A DNA stretch of 48,177 nucleotides from Sulfuritalea sp. (lineage in GTDB: Bacteria > Pseudomonadota > Gammaproteobacteria > Burkholderiales > Rhodocyclaceae), in NCBI GenBank assembly GCA_030696505.1, contig JAUYSD010000056.1:1-48177 (forward strand), read 5' to 3'. The notes below the pieces were generated by a model. The model saw only the letters and a list, made by a program, of their open reading frames with translations. It was not told the DNA's origin and did no database searches. Shown here piece after piece: positions 14,820 to 22,435 of this stretch; the stretch's first letter is position 1, and each line of letters opens with the position of its first letter. The translations under genes and the position numbers were made by a program.

Positions 14820-15617
14820 ATGCATTGCATGCCCAAGCTGGTGCTGGCTTTCCTGTGTGCGTCGCTGCTGCCGACGACAGGCCTGGCGCAGGTCGAAGTC
14901 AAGGAGATCGCCACGCGTCCCGGCGTCACGCTGCGCTTCGTCTATGCCAGGGCGGAACATCCCGTCGCCAGCGCGGTGTTGTTCCAGGGCGGCGGCGGCA
15001 GTATCGGCATCTTTCCCAACGGCTCCATGCGTGACGAGAACTTCCTTTCAGGCGGTGCGCAGCGCTTTGTCCGCAACGGCATCAGCGTGGTGATCCCGGA
15101 CGTGCCCTCTGATCGACGCAGCCTCGGCGACTTTCGGGATAAGCCTGAGCATGCGCAGGATAATGCGGCGCTGATCGATTTCCTCAGGCAGCAGGCCAAG
15201 GTCCCGGTTTGGGCGATCGGCACCAGCAACGGCTCGCTGTCGGCCGCGGCGGCCTCGACCCACCTCAAGGACAAGGGGCCGGACGGCCTTGTTCTCACCT
15301 CAACCGTTACCAAGGAAGGCCGTTCCCGGGGGATGGCACATCCAGTCATTTTGGCGCCGCTGCATGAAATAAAGCTTCCGGTGCTGCTGGTGCACCACAA
15401 GAACGACGGCTGCTATGTCACACCCTACGATGCGATGCCGGGGCTCATCGCGGCCCTGAAGGCGGCGAAGAAGGTCGATCTTATTCCGGTCGAAGGCGGC
15501 TCGTCGATGGGCAACCCCTGCCACAGCGGCTACCATCAGTTCCTCGGCATCGAGGCGGCGGTGACCGACGACATCGCGGCCTGGATCAAGCGCTACCAGG
15601 CCGAAGCCGGACGCTGA
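14820..15617 (+). CDS. secreted alpha/beta hydrolase
   Basis: A 265-aa protein with a signal peptide (MHCMPKLVLAFLCASLLPTTGLAQ). The alpha/beta-hydrolase nucleophile elbow GTSNGS is at about residue 140, the oxyanion-type segment LFQGGGGSIGIF at about 55, and a late HHKNDGC segment around 195 may provide the acid. The final histidine is probably in CHSGYHQF. CAGGAG precedes the ATG at 14820. Periplasmic hydrolysis of an ester or similar bond is likely. The substrate is unknown and neighbours give no clue. Confidence 0.75.
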   Translation: MHCMPKLVLAFLCASLLPTTGLAQVEVKEIATRPGVTLRFVYARAEHPVASAVLFQGGGGSIGIFPNGSMRDENFLSGGAQRFVRNGISVVIPDVPSDRRSLGDFRDKPEHAQDNAALIDFLRQQAKVPVWAIGTSNGSLSAAAASTHLKDKGPDGLVLTSTVTKEGRSRGMAHPVILAPLHEIKLPVLLVHHKNDGCYVTPYDAMPGLIAALKAAKKVDLIPVEGGSSMGNPCHSGYHQFLGIEAAVTDDIAAWIKRYQAEAGR

Positions 15618-15671
15618 CATGGCGCTTGGCGGCGGCGAGCCGCAGGCAGGATCGTAACCAACGGAGCCCCC

Positions 15672-16142
15672 ATGCCCCACGACCACCACTACGCCACCCG
15701 CACCGAATGGACCGGCAACCTGGGTCAAGGTACTGCCGGCTACCGCGCCTATTCCCGCGAGCACGTGATTTCGGCATCGGGCAAGCCGGACCTGCCCGGT
15801 TCCTCCGACCTAGCCTTCCGCGGCGATGCGTCGCGCTGGAATCCCGAGGATCTGCTGCTCGCCTCGCTGTCGTCCTGCCACATGCTGTGGTACCTGCATC
15901 TGTGCGCCGAGGCGCAGATCGTGGTGCTGACCTACCGCGACGATGCGCAGGGAACGATGGTCGAGGATGCCGGCGGCGGGCGCTTTACCGAGGCGGTGCT
16001 GAGGCCGGTGGCGACGCTGGCGGCGGGTGCCGACGCGGCGCGGGCGAGGGCGCTGCATGAAGAAGCGCACCGCCAGTGCTTCATCGCCAATTCGGTGAAT
16101 TTTCCGGTGCGCGTCGAGCCGACCGTGTTGGTCGCGGACTGA
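15672..16142 (+). CDS. OsmC-family protein
   Basis: A 156-aa OsmC/Ohr-superfamily protein, of normal length. WNPEDLLLASLSSCHMLWYLHLC holds the first conserved cysteine at about residue 70, and HRQCFIANSVNFPV holds the second at about 136. Members reduce organic hydroperoxides through this cysteine pair. The Cys arrangement matches the YhfA/OsmC-like subgroup better than Ohr. Cytoplasmic. It is followed 42 bp later by the DUF2784 gene, with which it may be cotranscribed. Confidence 0.85.
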   Translation: MPHDHHYATRTEWTGNLGQGTAGYRAYSREHVISASGKPDLPGSSDLAFRGDASRWNPEDLLLASLSSCHMLWYLHLCAEAQIVVLTYRDDAQGTMVEDAGGGRFTEAVLRPVATLAAGADAARARALHEEAHRQCFIANSVNFPVRVEPTVLVAD

Positions 16143-16184
16143 GCGGCCGGGGCGGGTCGCCGCGAAGCCGGAGCCTGTCTGCGC

Positions 16185-16580
16185 ATGAGCGAACGCATCG
16201 CGGCAGACCTCATCGTTGTCCTGCATCTGGCCTTCATCCTTTTTGTCGGCCTCGGCGCCCTGCTGTCGCTGCGCTGGAAAGCGGCCGCGTGGCTGCACCT
16301 GCCCGCGCTCGCCTGGGGCGTGACGATCGAGTTCACCCACGGCGTCTGTCCGCTGACGCCGCTCGAGCAGCGGTTGCGGGTTGCGGCGGGAGAGACTGGC
16401 TACTCGGGCAGCTTCATTCAGCACTATTTGCTGCCGCTGATCTATCCCGCCGGGCTGGATGCCTGGTCCCAGTATGCGATCGGCGTCGCGGCGATCGTCG
16501 GCAACCTGGCCGTGTACGCCTGGGTGCTGCTGCGTCGCCCGCGTCGCGGACCCGGCAAGCCGCAGGGCCACCGGCTTTGA
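16185..16580 (+). CDS. DUF2784 family membrane protein
   Basis: A 131-aa membrane protein with about four hydrophobic helices. DLIVVLHLAFILFVGLGAL, the WLHLPALAWGVTIEFTHGVCPLTPLEQ segment and IQHYLLPLIYPAG are the hallmarks of DUF2784. No biochemical function is known for the family. It starts at the ATG at 16185. The GC-rich codon use matches the chromosome. Confidence 0.82.
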   Translation: MSERIAADLIVVLHLAFILFVGLGALLSLRWKAAAWLHLPALAWGVTIEFTHGVCPLTPLEQRLRVAAGETGYSGSFIQHYLLPLIYPAGLDAWSQYAIGVAAIVGNLAVYAWVLLRRPRRGPGKPQGHRL

Positions 16581-16712
16581 CCCGCCGGCGATGGCGTAGT
16601 AGGCTTGCCTGCAGTCGCTCACCTGCGGTGCGGAGGGGCGGAAAACGGGGCCTACAATAAAATCGGCCGGCGGCAGCGGGCAAGATGCCAGCCGGGCAAG
16701 AGGAGATTGAAA

Positions 16713-17351
16713 TTGCATATCATCGAGTGGACCAGCGACTTCGCGCTTGGCATCGACGAGATCGACGAACAGCATCGCGCCCTGGTGGGCATGATCAATG
16801 CGCTCGATTCGAGCACACACGAGAAATACAGTCCGGAAAAAATGCGCAAGTTGCTGGGGGAACTCAGCGACTACGTGCGCGACCATTTCGGTTTCGAGGA
16901 ACGCCTGATGGCCGGCGGCGGCTGCACTCAGGAGTTCGTCACGCGGCATTGCGGCGAGCACGCCTATTTTCGCAGCGTGCTGCGCGATCTGACCGCTGAC
17001 TTCGAGAGCGGCAGGCGCAGCATCACCGTGCCCCTGATCGAATACCTGGTGCATTGGCTGCTGCATCACATCGCGGTGGTCGACCGGGCAATGGCGCACC
17101 AGCTCAATGCCACGGAACCCGAACTCGGCGCTCGCGTGGCGGCGGCGCTGATGCAGGAGGTCACCGACGACCTGACCGAATCGGAGCGGCACCTGCTCGC
17201 CGAACTGCGCCGTGCCAATGACCAGGTCGAACTGCAGGTGCAGGAACGTACGCGGGACCTGAGCGAGAAGAACCGCCAGTTGGAGGCGGAACTGCGCGAG
17301 CTGCAGGCGCAGGTCGCGCGGCTCAGCGCGCAGCAGGTCGCGGGCGGCTAG
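16713..17351 (+). CDS. bacteriohemerythrin with C-terminal coiled coil
   Basis: A 212-aa protein. Residues 1-130 form a hemerythrin domain whose di-iron ligands are recognisable: His in DEQHRAL, His and Glu in DHFGFEERLM, two His in HCGEHAYF, then His and Asp in HWLLHHIAVVD. The last 75 residues are heptad-rich (ERTRDLSEKNRQLEAELREL), predicting a coiled coil. The start is the TTG at 16713 preceded by GAGGAG. The ORF-track start at 16605 adds a non-hemerythrin tail. It would bind O2 or sense it. The coiled coil suggests oligomerisation or coupling to a partner, which is not usual in single-domain bacteriohemerythrins. Its stop shares a CTAG with the convergent gene. Confidence 0.85.
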   Translation: MHIIEWTSDFALGIDEIDEQHRALVGMINALDSSTHEKYSPEKMRKLLGELSDYVRDHFGFEERLMAGGGCTQEFVTRHCGEHAYFRSVLRDLTADFESGRRSITVPLIEYLVHWLLHHIAVVDRAMAHQLNATEPELGARVAAALMQEVTDDLTESERHLLAELRRANDQVELQVQERTRDLSEKNRQLEAELRELQAQVARLSAQQVAGG

Positions 17352-18262
17352 GCTTTTTCGGCAGGGCCGCCTTCCTGAAGGAACTCGCGGATCGCGGCGC
17401 TGACCTGCCGCGGTTGTTCGTGGATCACCCAGTGGCTGCCTTCCGGGATGCGTTTGATGCGCAGGTCGGGCACGACTTCTTCGAGGCCGTCGAGCAGCAC
17501 GGTGCCCAGCGCGGTATCGGCCTCGCCCCAGATCACCAGCGTCGGCACGCGCACCGTTAGCGCCGCGGCATCGAGCTGGAGCGCGGCAGCGCCGGGGTCT
17601 TCCGGCGTCGGCGGATAGAGCGGCGAGGCGCGGTAGAGGTTCAGCGCGCAAGTCAGCGCGCCGGACTGCGACCAGGCTTCGCGATACAGCGGGATTTCCT
17701 CATCCGTCAGCGCGCAACGGCCGTCGGCGGTACGGCTGAACATTTTCAGCAGGCGCTCGTAGTTGTTTTCCATCAGCACGCGCTCGGCCTTGGCGTGGCG
17801 CAGCAGCAGCATGTAATGGCTGGCTTGCTGCTGCACCGGGTCGCTGGCCAGCGCGCGGGCGAAGGGTACGGTGTGCGGCGCGTTGATGATGACCAGTTTT
17901 TTCACGTACTGCGGGAAGGCGGCGGCGAAGGTCCAGGCGATCGCGCCGCCCCAGTCGTGGGCGACCAGGATGCAGGGCTTGTCCTCCTTGCCGGCCTGCA
18001 GGTGCTCGATCAATTGCTTCAGGTCTTCCAGCAGCGGCTTGTGGCGGTAAGCGGCGACGCCCTCGGGCTTGTCGGAAAGATTGTGGCCGCGCAGGTCGAA
18101 GGCCACGGCGCGGTGGTCCTTGCCGAATTCTTCGAGCTGGCTTTTCCACGCATACCAGAACTCAGGAAAGCCATGGACGAAGAGCATCAGCGGTGCGTCG
18201 GCCGCACCCTCGGATACGCAGTGCAGACGGATGCCGTTGACCGGGGCGAAGAAGTGTTCCAT
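17348..18262 (-). CDS. alpha/beta hydrolase, epoxide hydrolase-like
   Basis: A 304-aa hydrolase. HGFPEFWYAW is the oxyanion-hole motif of soluble epoxide hydrolases, and the nucleophile is the Asp of AHDWGGAIAW at about residue 105. The acid is probably in VIWGEADTAL and the base is the His in EGSHWVIHEQP. The Asp nucleophile excludes serine esterases, leaving epoxide hydrolase or haloalkane dehalogenase. The HGFPE motif favours the former. The ATG at 18262 overlaps the TGA of the upstream dienoyl-CoA isomerase, so I use it rather than the TTG at 18265. It is the last gene of the second acyl-CoA operon. Confidence 0.85.
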   Translation of the reverse strand: MEHFFAPVNGIRLHCVSEGAADAPLMLFVHGFPEFWYAWKSQLEEFGKDHRAVAFDLRGHNLSDKPEGVAAYRHKPLLEDLKQLIEHLQAGKEDKPCILVAHDWGGAIAWTFAAAFPQYVKKLVIINAPHTVPFARALASDPVQQQASHYMLLLRHAKAERVLMENNYERLLKMFSRTADGRCALTDEEIPLYREAWSQSGALTCALNLYRASPLYPPTPEDPGAAALQLDAAALTVRVPTLVIWGEADTALGTVLLDGLEEVVPDLRIKRIPEGSHWVIHEQPRQVSAAIREFLQEGGPAEKA

Positions 18263-19074
18263 CAATCTTTGAACACCGGGTCGCGCTTTTGCATGGCAGC
18301 CGCGCCGGCTTCGAACAGGTCCTTCGACAACAGCATCGCGGCATTCCAGGTGGCGATGTAGTTGAGGCCGTCGGCCACGCTATGGTCGCGGCCGTAGGTG
18401 ATCATTTCCTTGCAGCCGCGGATGGCCAGCGGCGACTTGGCGGCGATGGTCCGCGCGATGTCCATGACGCCGGCTTCGAGCGCCTCGGGCGTCTCGTAGC
18501 AGCGGTTGACCAGGTGGATCTTCTGCGCCTCGATGCCGTCGACCTTGCGTCCGGTGTAGGCCAGCTCGCGCGCCATGCCTTCGCCGATCAGGCGCGGCAG
18601 GCGCTGCAGGGTGCCGACGTCGGCGGTCATGCCGACGTCGATTTCCTTGACCGTGAAGTACGCATTGGACGAGCAGTAGCGCATGTCGCAGGCGGTGACC
18701 AGGTCGATGCCGCCGCCGATGCAGGCGCCGTTCACGGCGGCCAGCACCGGCTTGCGGCAACGCTCGATGGACGTCAGGGTGTCCTGCAGGCGCAGGATCA
18801 GGCGGCGCAGCTTTTCGTGGCGGCGGCCGTCGTCTTCGTCCTCGATCTTGGCGCCGAGACCCATCAGGAGCGAGAGGTCGATGCCCGAGGTGAAATACTT
18901 GCCGCGCCCGGTGAGCACGCCGACCCGGGCCTCGGGCGTCTCGTCCAGCCATTGCATGGCCTGTTCGATCTCGTACCACATCGGCTCGCTCATGGCGTTG
19001 GCCTTGTCCGGCCGGTTCAGCGCGATGGTGGCCACATTGGCATCGAGCGAGACTTCGAGAGTGCTGAATTCCAT
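18262..19074 (-). CDS. Delta3,5-Delta2,4-dienoyl-CoA isomerase-like crotonase
   Basis: A 270-aa crotonase-fold enzyme. It has the ECH1-type catalytic acidic residues in the expected order: Asp in CIGGGIDLVTACDMRYC, Glu in VKEIDVGM and Asp in TADVGTLQRLPRLIG. The C-terminal RDHSVADGLNYIATWN segment is also ECH1-like. The known reaction moves conjugated double bonds (3,5- to 2,4-dienoyl-CoA), needed for odd-position unsaturated acyl chains. It follows the ligase by 11 bp and overlaps the epoxide-hydrolase-like gene. The isomerase call over a plain hydratase is well supported by these residues. The natural substrate is not known. Confidence 0.86.
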   Translation of the reverse strand: MEFSTLEVSLDANVATIALNRPDKANAMSEPMWYEIEQAMQWLDETPEARVGVLTGRGKYFTSGIDLSLLMGLGAKIEDEDDGRRHEKLRRLILRLQDTLTSIERCRKPVLAAVNGACIGGGIDLVTACDMRYCSSNAYFTVKEIDVGMTADVGTLQRLPRLIGEGMARELAYTGRKVDGIEAQKIHLVNRCYETPEALEAGVMDIARTIAAKSPLAIRGCKEMITYGRDHSVADGLNYIATWNAAMLLSKDLFEAGAAAMQKRDPVFKD

Positions 19075-19085
19075 GGAGCGTCCTT

Positions 19086-20642
19086 TCAGAGGTCGGCGGG
19101 TGCTACGAAGGCGTCGCGCAACTCGCGCTTGAGTATCTTGCCGATGGCGCTGCGCGGCAGGCTGTCGACGATGACCACGGCGGCCAGGCGCTGGGTCTTG
19201 CCCAGGCGCTGGTTGGCCCAATCCTTGATCGGGATCGCCGTGTCGCCAGCGCCAACTCTTGTGACGACGAAGGCCACCGGCGTTTCGCCCCAGCGCTGCG
19301 AGGGGACGCCAACCACGGCCGCCTCGGCCACCGCTGGATGCCGGATCAGTACCGCTTCGAGGTCGCTCGGATAGACATTGAAACCGCCCGAGATGACCAT
19401 GTCCTTCCTGCGGTCCATCAGCGTCAGGAAGCCGTCGGCGTCGAAGCGGCCGACATCCCCGGTGCGGATGAAGCGCTTGCCGTCGGGCGCATACCACTCG
19501 GCTTCGCGCGTCTTGTCGGGCTGGCGGTGGTAGCCGCTCATCATGGCCGGCGAATGGCCGACCACCTCGCCGATCTCGCCCTGCGCGACCTCGCGGCCCG
19601 CTTCGTCGATCAGCCGGATGTCGTGGCCCTCGGCCGGCGCGCCGACCGTGGCCAGCTTGTCCGGGTGCTCGTGGGCGGCGAGGATGCAGGTGCCGCCGCC
19701 TTCGGTCATGCCGTAGTACTCGACCAGGCCGCCGGGCCAGCGCCTGAGGATGTCGGCCTTCAGCGCCGCGGCGAAGGGCGCGCTGGTGCATAGCTTCATG
19801 CGGAAACTGGAAAGCTCGTGGCGGTCGAAATCCGGGTGGTCCATCAGGCGCTGGTATTGCACCGGCACCAGCATGGTGTGGGTGGCGCGGTGCTGCTCCG
19901 CCAGCGCCAGATATTTTGCTGCATCGAACTTCGCCATCAGCACCACGCTGCCGCCCAGCGTCACGGTGGGAAAAAAGCTGACCAGCGTGGTGTTGGAGTA
20001 GAGCGGGGTGGCGATCACGGTCACCGCCTCGGGGCCGTAGCCCTGCAGCCGTGCGCGCTGGACATGGGACCAGCGCATGCCGTGGGGCTGGACGATGCCT
20101 TTCGGCGTGCCGGTGGTGCCCGATGAATAGATGATGTTGAAGGGCCATTCGGGGCGGATGTTCACCGGCTTCGGCACGCTGCCGGCGGGAGCCAGCCATT
20201 GCGAGAAGGGCTGGCCCGCTGCGCTGTCGTCGAGCGTGACGAAGCGCGCGGCGATGTCGCCGCGCACCGGCGAGAGTTCCTGCGCCGTCGCGGCGTCGAC
20301 GAACATCAGCTTGGCTTCGGCGTTGGCCGCCATGTCGGCCAGGCTTTGCGCGGTCGAGGAGGGCGCCAGCGGCGCCACGGCAACGCCTGCGCGCAGGGCG
20401 CCGAGGAACACCGCGGCATATTCGAGCGAAGTACCGGCGCAGATCGCCACGGCCTCGGTGGGGCGGATGCCCTCGCGCTGCAGCGTGGCGGCGACGCGGT
20501 CCATCATCGCGTCGAGCGTGGCGAAGGAGACCTGGCGCTCGTCCTGGATCAGCGCCGGATGGCCGGGGCGCGCCAGTGCCTGCAGGCGGATCAGTTCGGC
20601 GTAGGTACCGAAGGGCTGTTCGATCAGTGCGGCGGGACTCAT
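19086..20642 (-). CDS. acyl-CoA synthetase (AMP-dependent ligase)
   Basis: A 518-aa ANL-superfamily ligase. P-loop motif IIYSSGTTGTPKGIV near residue 165, EYYGMTEGGG near 295, and the hinge region RRKDMVISGGFNVYPSDLE near 415. The C-terminal lysine motif is PRSAIGKILKRELRD. Start set at the ATG at 20642, which overlaps the MaoC stop as ATGA. The 734-aa track ORF is a read-through of a different frame. The segment around residue 460 (TRVGAGDTAI) corresponds to DNA similar to the dispersed 27-bp repeat at 10551. It would activate an acid from the same pathway. Confidence 0.9.
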   Translation of the reverse strand: MSPAALIEQPFGTYAELIRLQALARPGHPALIQDERQVSFATLDAMMDRVAATLQREGIRPTEAVAICAGTSLEYAAVFLGALRAGVAVAPLAPSSTAQSLADMAANAEAKLMFVDAATAQELSPVRGDIAARFVTLDDSAAGQPFSQWLAPAGSVPKPVNIRPEWPFNIIYSSGTTGTPKGIVQPHGMRWSHVQRARLQGYGPEAVTVIATPLYSNTTLVSFFPTVTLGGSVVLMAKFDAAKYLALAEQHRATHTMLVPVQYQRLMDHPDFDRHELSSFRMKLCTSAPFAAALKADILRRWPGGLVEYYGMTEGGGTCILAAHEHPDKLATVGAPAEGHDIRLIDEAGREVAQGEIGEVVGHSPAMMSGYHRQPDKTREAEWYAPDGKRFIRTGDVGRFDADGFLTLMDRRKDMVISGGFNVYPSDLEAVLIRHPAVAEAAVVGVPSQRWGETPVAFVVTRVGAGDTAIPIKDWANQRLGKTQRLAAVVIVDSLPRSAIGKILKRELRDAFVAPADL

Positions 20643-21124
20643 TCTTCCTTCGGCGCCCCCGGACTGCGCCGGCGGTACATGCCGTAACCTTCCATTTGTG
20701 CGACTTCCTCGTTGCCCTGGTTCAGCACCTCCCAGCGCACCAGGACGAGGCCGACGTGGGGCTTGCTTTCCATCGGCCGCGCTTCGAGCACCACCGAGCG
20801 CACGTGCAGCGTGTCGCCGGGACGCACCGGCTTGAGCCAGCGGATGTTCTCCAGTCCCGGCGAGCCGAGGCTGGCCGTGTCGAGCAGGAATTCGTCGCAC
20901 ATCATGCGCATGGCCAGCGCACAGGTATGCCAGCCGCTGGCGCACAGCCCGCCGAACAAACTGTTCTTGCCGCCTTCCTCGGAGAGATGGAAGGGCTGCG
21001 GGTCGAACTTCCTGGCGAAGTCGATGATCTCCTCGGCGGTGATGGTGATGCCGCCGAATTCGCGAATCTTGCCGACGGGAAAATCTTCCCAGTAGTACTT
21101 GTAGGTTTTCTGTGGGGCGTTCAT
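20639..21124 (-). CDS. MaoC-like enoyl-CoA hydratase
   Basis: A 161-aa single-hotdog MaoC protein. The hydratase-2 catalytic motif is seen as KFDPQPFHLSEE (Asp and His at about residues 40 and 45), followed by FGGLCASGWHT. It would hydrate an enoyl-CoA to the (R)-3-hydroxyacyl-CoA. It lies between the ComB-like gene (18 bp) and the ligase (4-bp overlap). The operon also has crotonases, so two stereochemical routes or a special substrate are possible. Confidence 0.88.
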   Translation of the reverse strand: MNAPQKTYKYYWEDFPVGKIREFGGITITAEEIIDFARKFDPQPFHLSEEGGKNSLFGGLCASGWHTCALAMRMMCDEFLLDTASLGSPGLENIRWLKPVRPGDTLHVRSVVLEARPMESKPHVGLVLVRWEVLNQGNEEVAQMEGYGMYRRRSPGAPKEE

Positions 21125-21142
21125 GTTTGACCTGGCGTGGGT

Positions 21143-21862
21143 TCAGACGGCACGCAGCGCGCCGTTCTGCAGCAGCGGCACCACGTCGAAACAGCTTTCC
21201 TGTGCGGCGAAGGCGACTTCGGCATCGAGCCGGCGCGCCAGCATCATGCGGCCGACGCGGGCGCGGCGCAGCGCGTCGAGGCCGTCGCAATGATCGTGCA
21301 GCAGCTCGGCGGCCAGCGCGGCATCCGAATAGTCGGCGCTGGTGGCATGGCGACGGAACAGCGAAACCAGGTAGCCGGCGCCGTAGAAATCTTCGAGGTT
21401 GAAGTTGTCGGCCGAGCCGGAACAGACGATCAGGATGGTGGAGTCCGGATGCTGTGCGACGATGTGCTCGACCACGGCGCGGCCGTTGAGCAGTGCCGCG
21501 GCATAGACGTGGGCGGCGCCCTGCGACTTGGCCAGCGCCACGGTGCCGTTGGTGGTGCAGTAGATCAGCAGGCGGCCACTGACGCCTTCGGCCAGCAGCG
21601 CCTTCGGCGTCGGGTGCACGAAGCCGGGCAGCGTGTCGGCATTGAGTTCGCCGGAGAGGACGTAGGAACCGGCGGGAAAGTCCTTTGCCACTTCCTGTGC
21701 CGCGCGGCCGTCGAGCGTGGGGATGACTTCCGTCGCGCCATGGGCCAGCGCCGTGACGATGGACGAGGTGGCGAACAGGATGTCGAGCACCACGACGACC
21801 TTGCCTTCGAGGCGCTGGGCGTCGAGTTCTTCCTTTTTCAGGAGTACATGGATTTTCTGCAT
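21143..21862 (-). CDS. ComB-family (2-phosphosulfolactate phosphatase-like) protein
   Basis: A 239-aa protein resembling ComB. VVVVLDILFATSSIVTAL at about residues 21-38 matches the family's N-terminal Mg-binding region. YVLSGELNADTLPGF and LIYCTTNGTVAL are the next conserved blocks, followed by VCSGSADNFNLEDFYGAG. Known ComB acts in coenzyme M biosynthesis. Here no ComA, ComC or ComDE gene is nearby. The gene sits tightly between a thioesterase (7 bp) and MaoC, so its substrate may be a different phosphorylated acid, or the protein is a moonlighting member. Family call good, function open. Confidence 0.75.
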   Translation of the reverse strand: MQKIHVLLKKEELDAQRLEGKVVVVLDILFATSSIVTALAHGATEVIPTLDGRAAQEVAKDFPAGSYVLSGELNADTLPGFVHPTPKALLAEGVSGRLLIYCTTNGTVALAKSQGAAHVYAAALLNGRAVVEHIVAQHPDSTILIVCSGSADNFNLEDFYGAGYLVSLFRRHATSADYSDAALAAELLHDHCDGLDALRRARVGRMMLARRLDAEVAFAAQESCFDVVPLLQNGALRAV

Positions 21863-21869
21863 GTCGTCT

Positions 21870-22322
21870 TCAGCCGTCCGGCTGTTCGCGCGGCGTGGCG
21901 GGCTTCATCAGGGCGAAGACACCGGTGCCGGTCATGATGGTGCGCTCGCCCGTGCGCAATGTGCAACTGGCATAGGCCAGGCGGCCGCCCATGCGGTCGA
22001 TGTTGACGTGGGCCTCGACCCAGTCGCCGGGTTCGGCGGCGGTGATGAAGTTGGTGGTCAGGCTGACCGTGACGATGGGCTGCGGCGGCTCGCGCGAACT
22101 GGAGACGACGATGCCCAGCGCGGTGTCCACCATGGTGACGAGGAAGCCGCCGTGGGCGATGTGGCGGATGTTGGTGTGCCGATCCTCGACGCGGATGGCC
22201 AGCACGATCTGGCCGTTCTCGCCTTTGGTTTCGTCGATGCGGTAGTACCAGGGGCCGAGGCTGGTCAGGTAGCCGCCGCCGCGCTTGAGCGGCTTGAAGC
22301 CGTCGGGGATATCGGTGCTCAT
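21870..22322 (-). CDS. hotdog thioesterase, PaaI-like
   Basis: A 150-aa single-hotdog thioesterase. HIAHGGFLVTMVDTALGIVV (about residues 55-75) is the PaaI-type catalytic region, with the acidic residue in the helix. The family hydrolyses acyl-CoAs, often to rescue CoA from stalled intermediates. The start ATG at 22322 overlaps the TGA of the repeat-borne mini-ORF as ATGA. The longer track ORF is out of context. It precedes the ComB-like gene by 7 bp. Confidence 0.86.
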   Translation of the reverse strand: MSTDIPDGFKPLKRGGGYLTSLGPWYYRIDETKGENGQIVLAIRVEDRHTNIRHIAHGGFLVTMVDTALGIVVSSSREPPQPIVTVSLTTNFITAAEPGDWVEAHVNIDRMGGRLAYASCTLRTGERTIMTGTGVFALMKPATPREQPDG

Positions 22323-22435
22323 TGGACTACCCTCGCCCCAGCCCCCTCGCCAAGCGAGGGGGTGACAATGGTTCGCCGCTGCGCGGCTCCGTGTGATGAC
22401 TGGCGCCCCTTCGGGCGGCCGTGCGAGGCGCTCAT
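22319..22435 (-). CDS. 38-codon repeat-borne mini-ORF, copy 2
   Basis: ATG at 22435 overlaps the TGA of the enoyl-CoA isomerase gene (ATGA), and the mini-ORF's own TGA overlaps the ATG of the thioesterase (ATGA). It encodes 38 residues starting MSASHGRPKGRQSSHGAAQ and ending GEGAGARVVQ. Compared with copy 1, 9 of 117 bases differ, none creates a stop or indel, and codons 11-27 are identical. It could be a peptide, a translational bridge, or a repeat that was tolerated because it is open in this frame. Confidence 0.5.
   Translation of the reverse strand: MSASHGRPKGRQSSHGAAQRRTIVTPSLGEGAGARVVQ
22327..22435. repeat. dispersed hairpin-rich repeat, copy 2
   Basis: Same element as 2041-2150. The terminal palindrome here is CCCCCTCGC-caa-GCGAGGGGG with a 9-bp perfect stem. 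It sits between operon genes and directly upstream of a thioesterase gene, as in copy 1. Confidence 0.8.

Noticed and set aside
18249-18272. Inverted repeat GTGTTC-N11-GAACAC at the dienoyl isomerase/epoxide hydrolase junction as another operator
   Set aside because: It lies inside coding sequence in the middle of an operon and its spacer differs from the GGAAC-N3-GTTCT sites, so chance is more likely.
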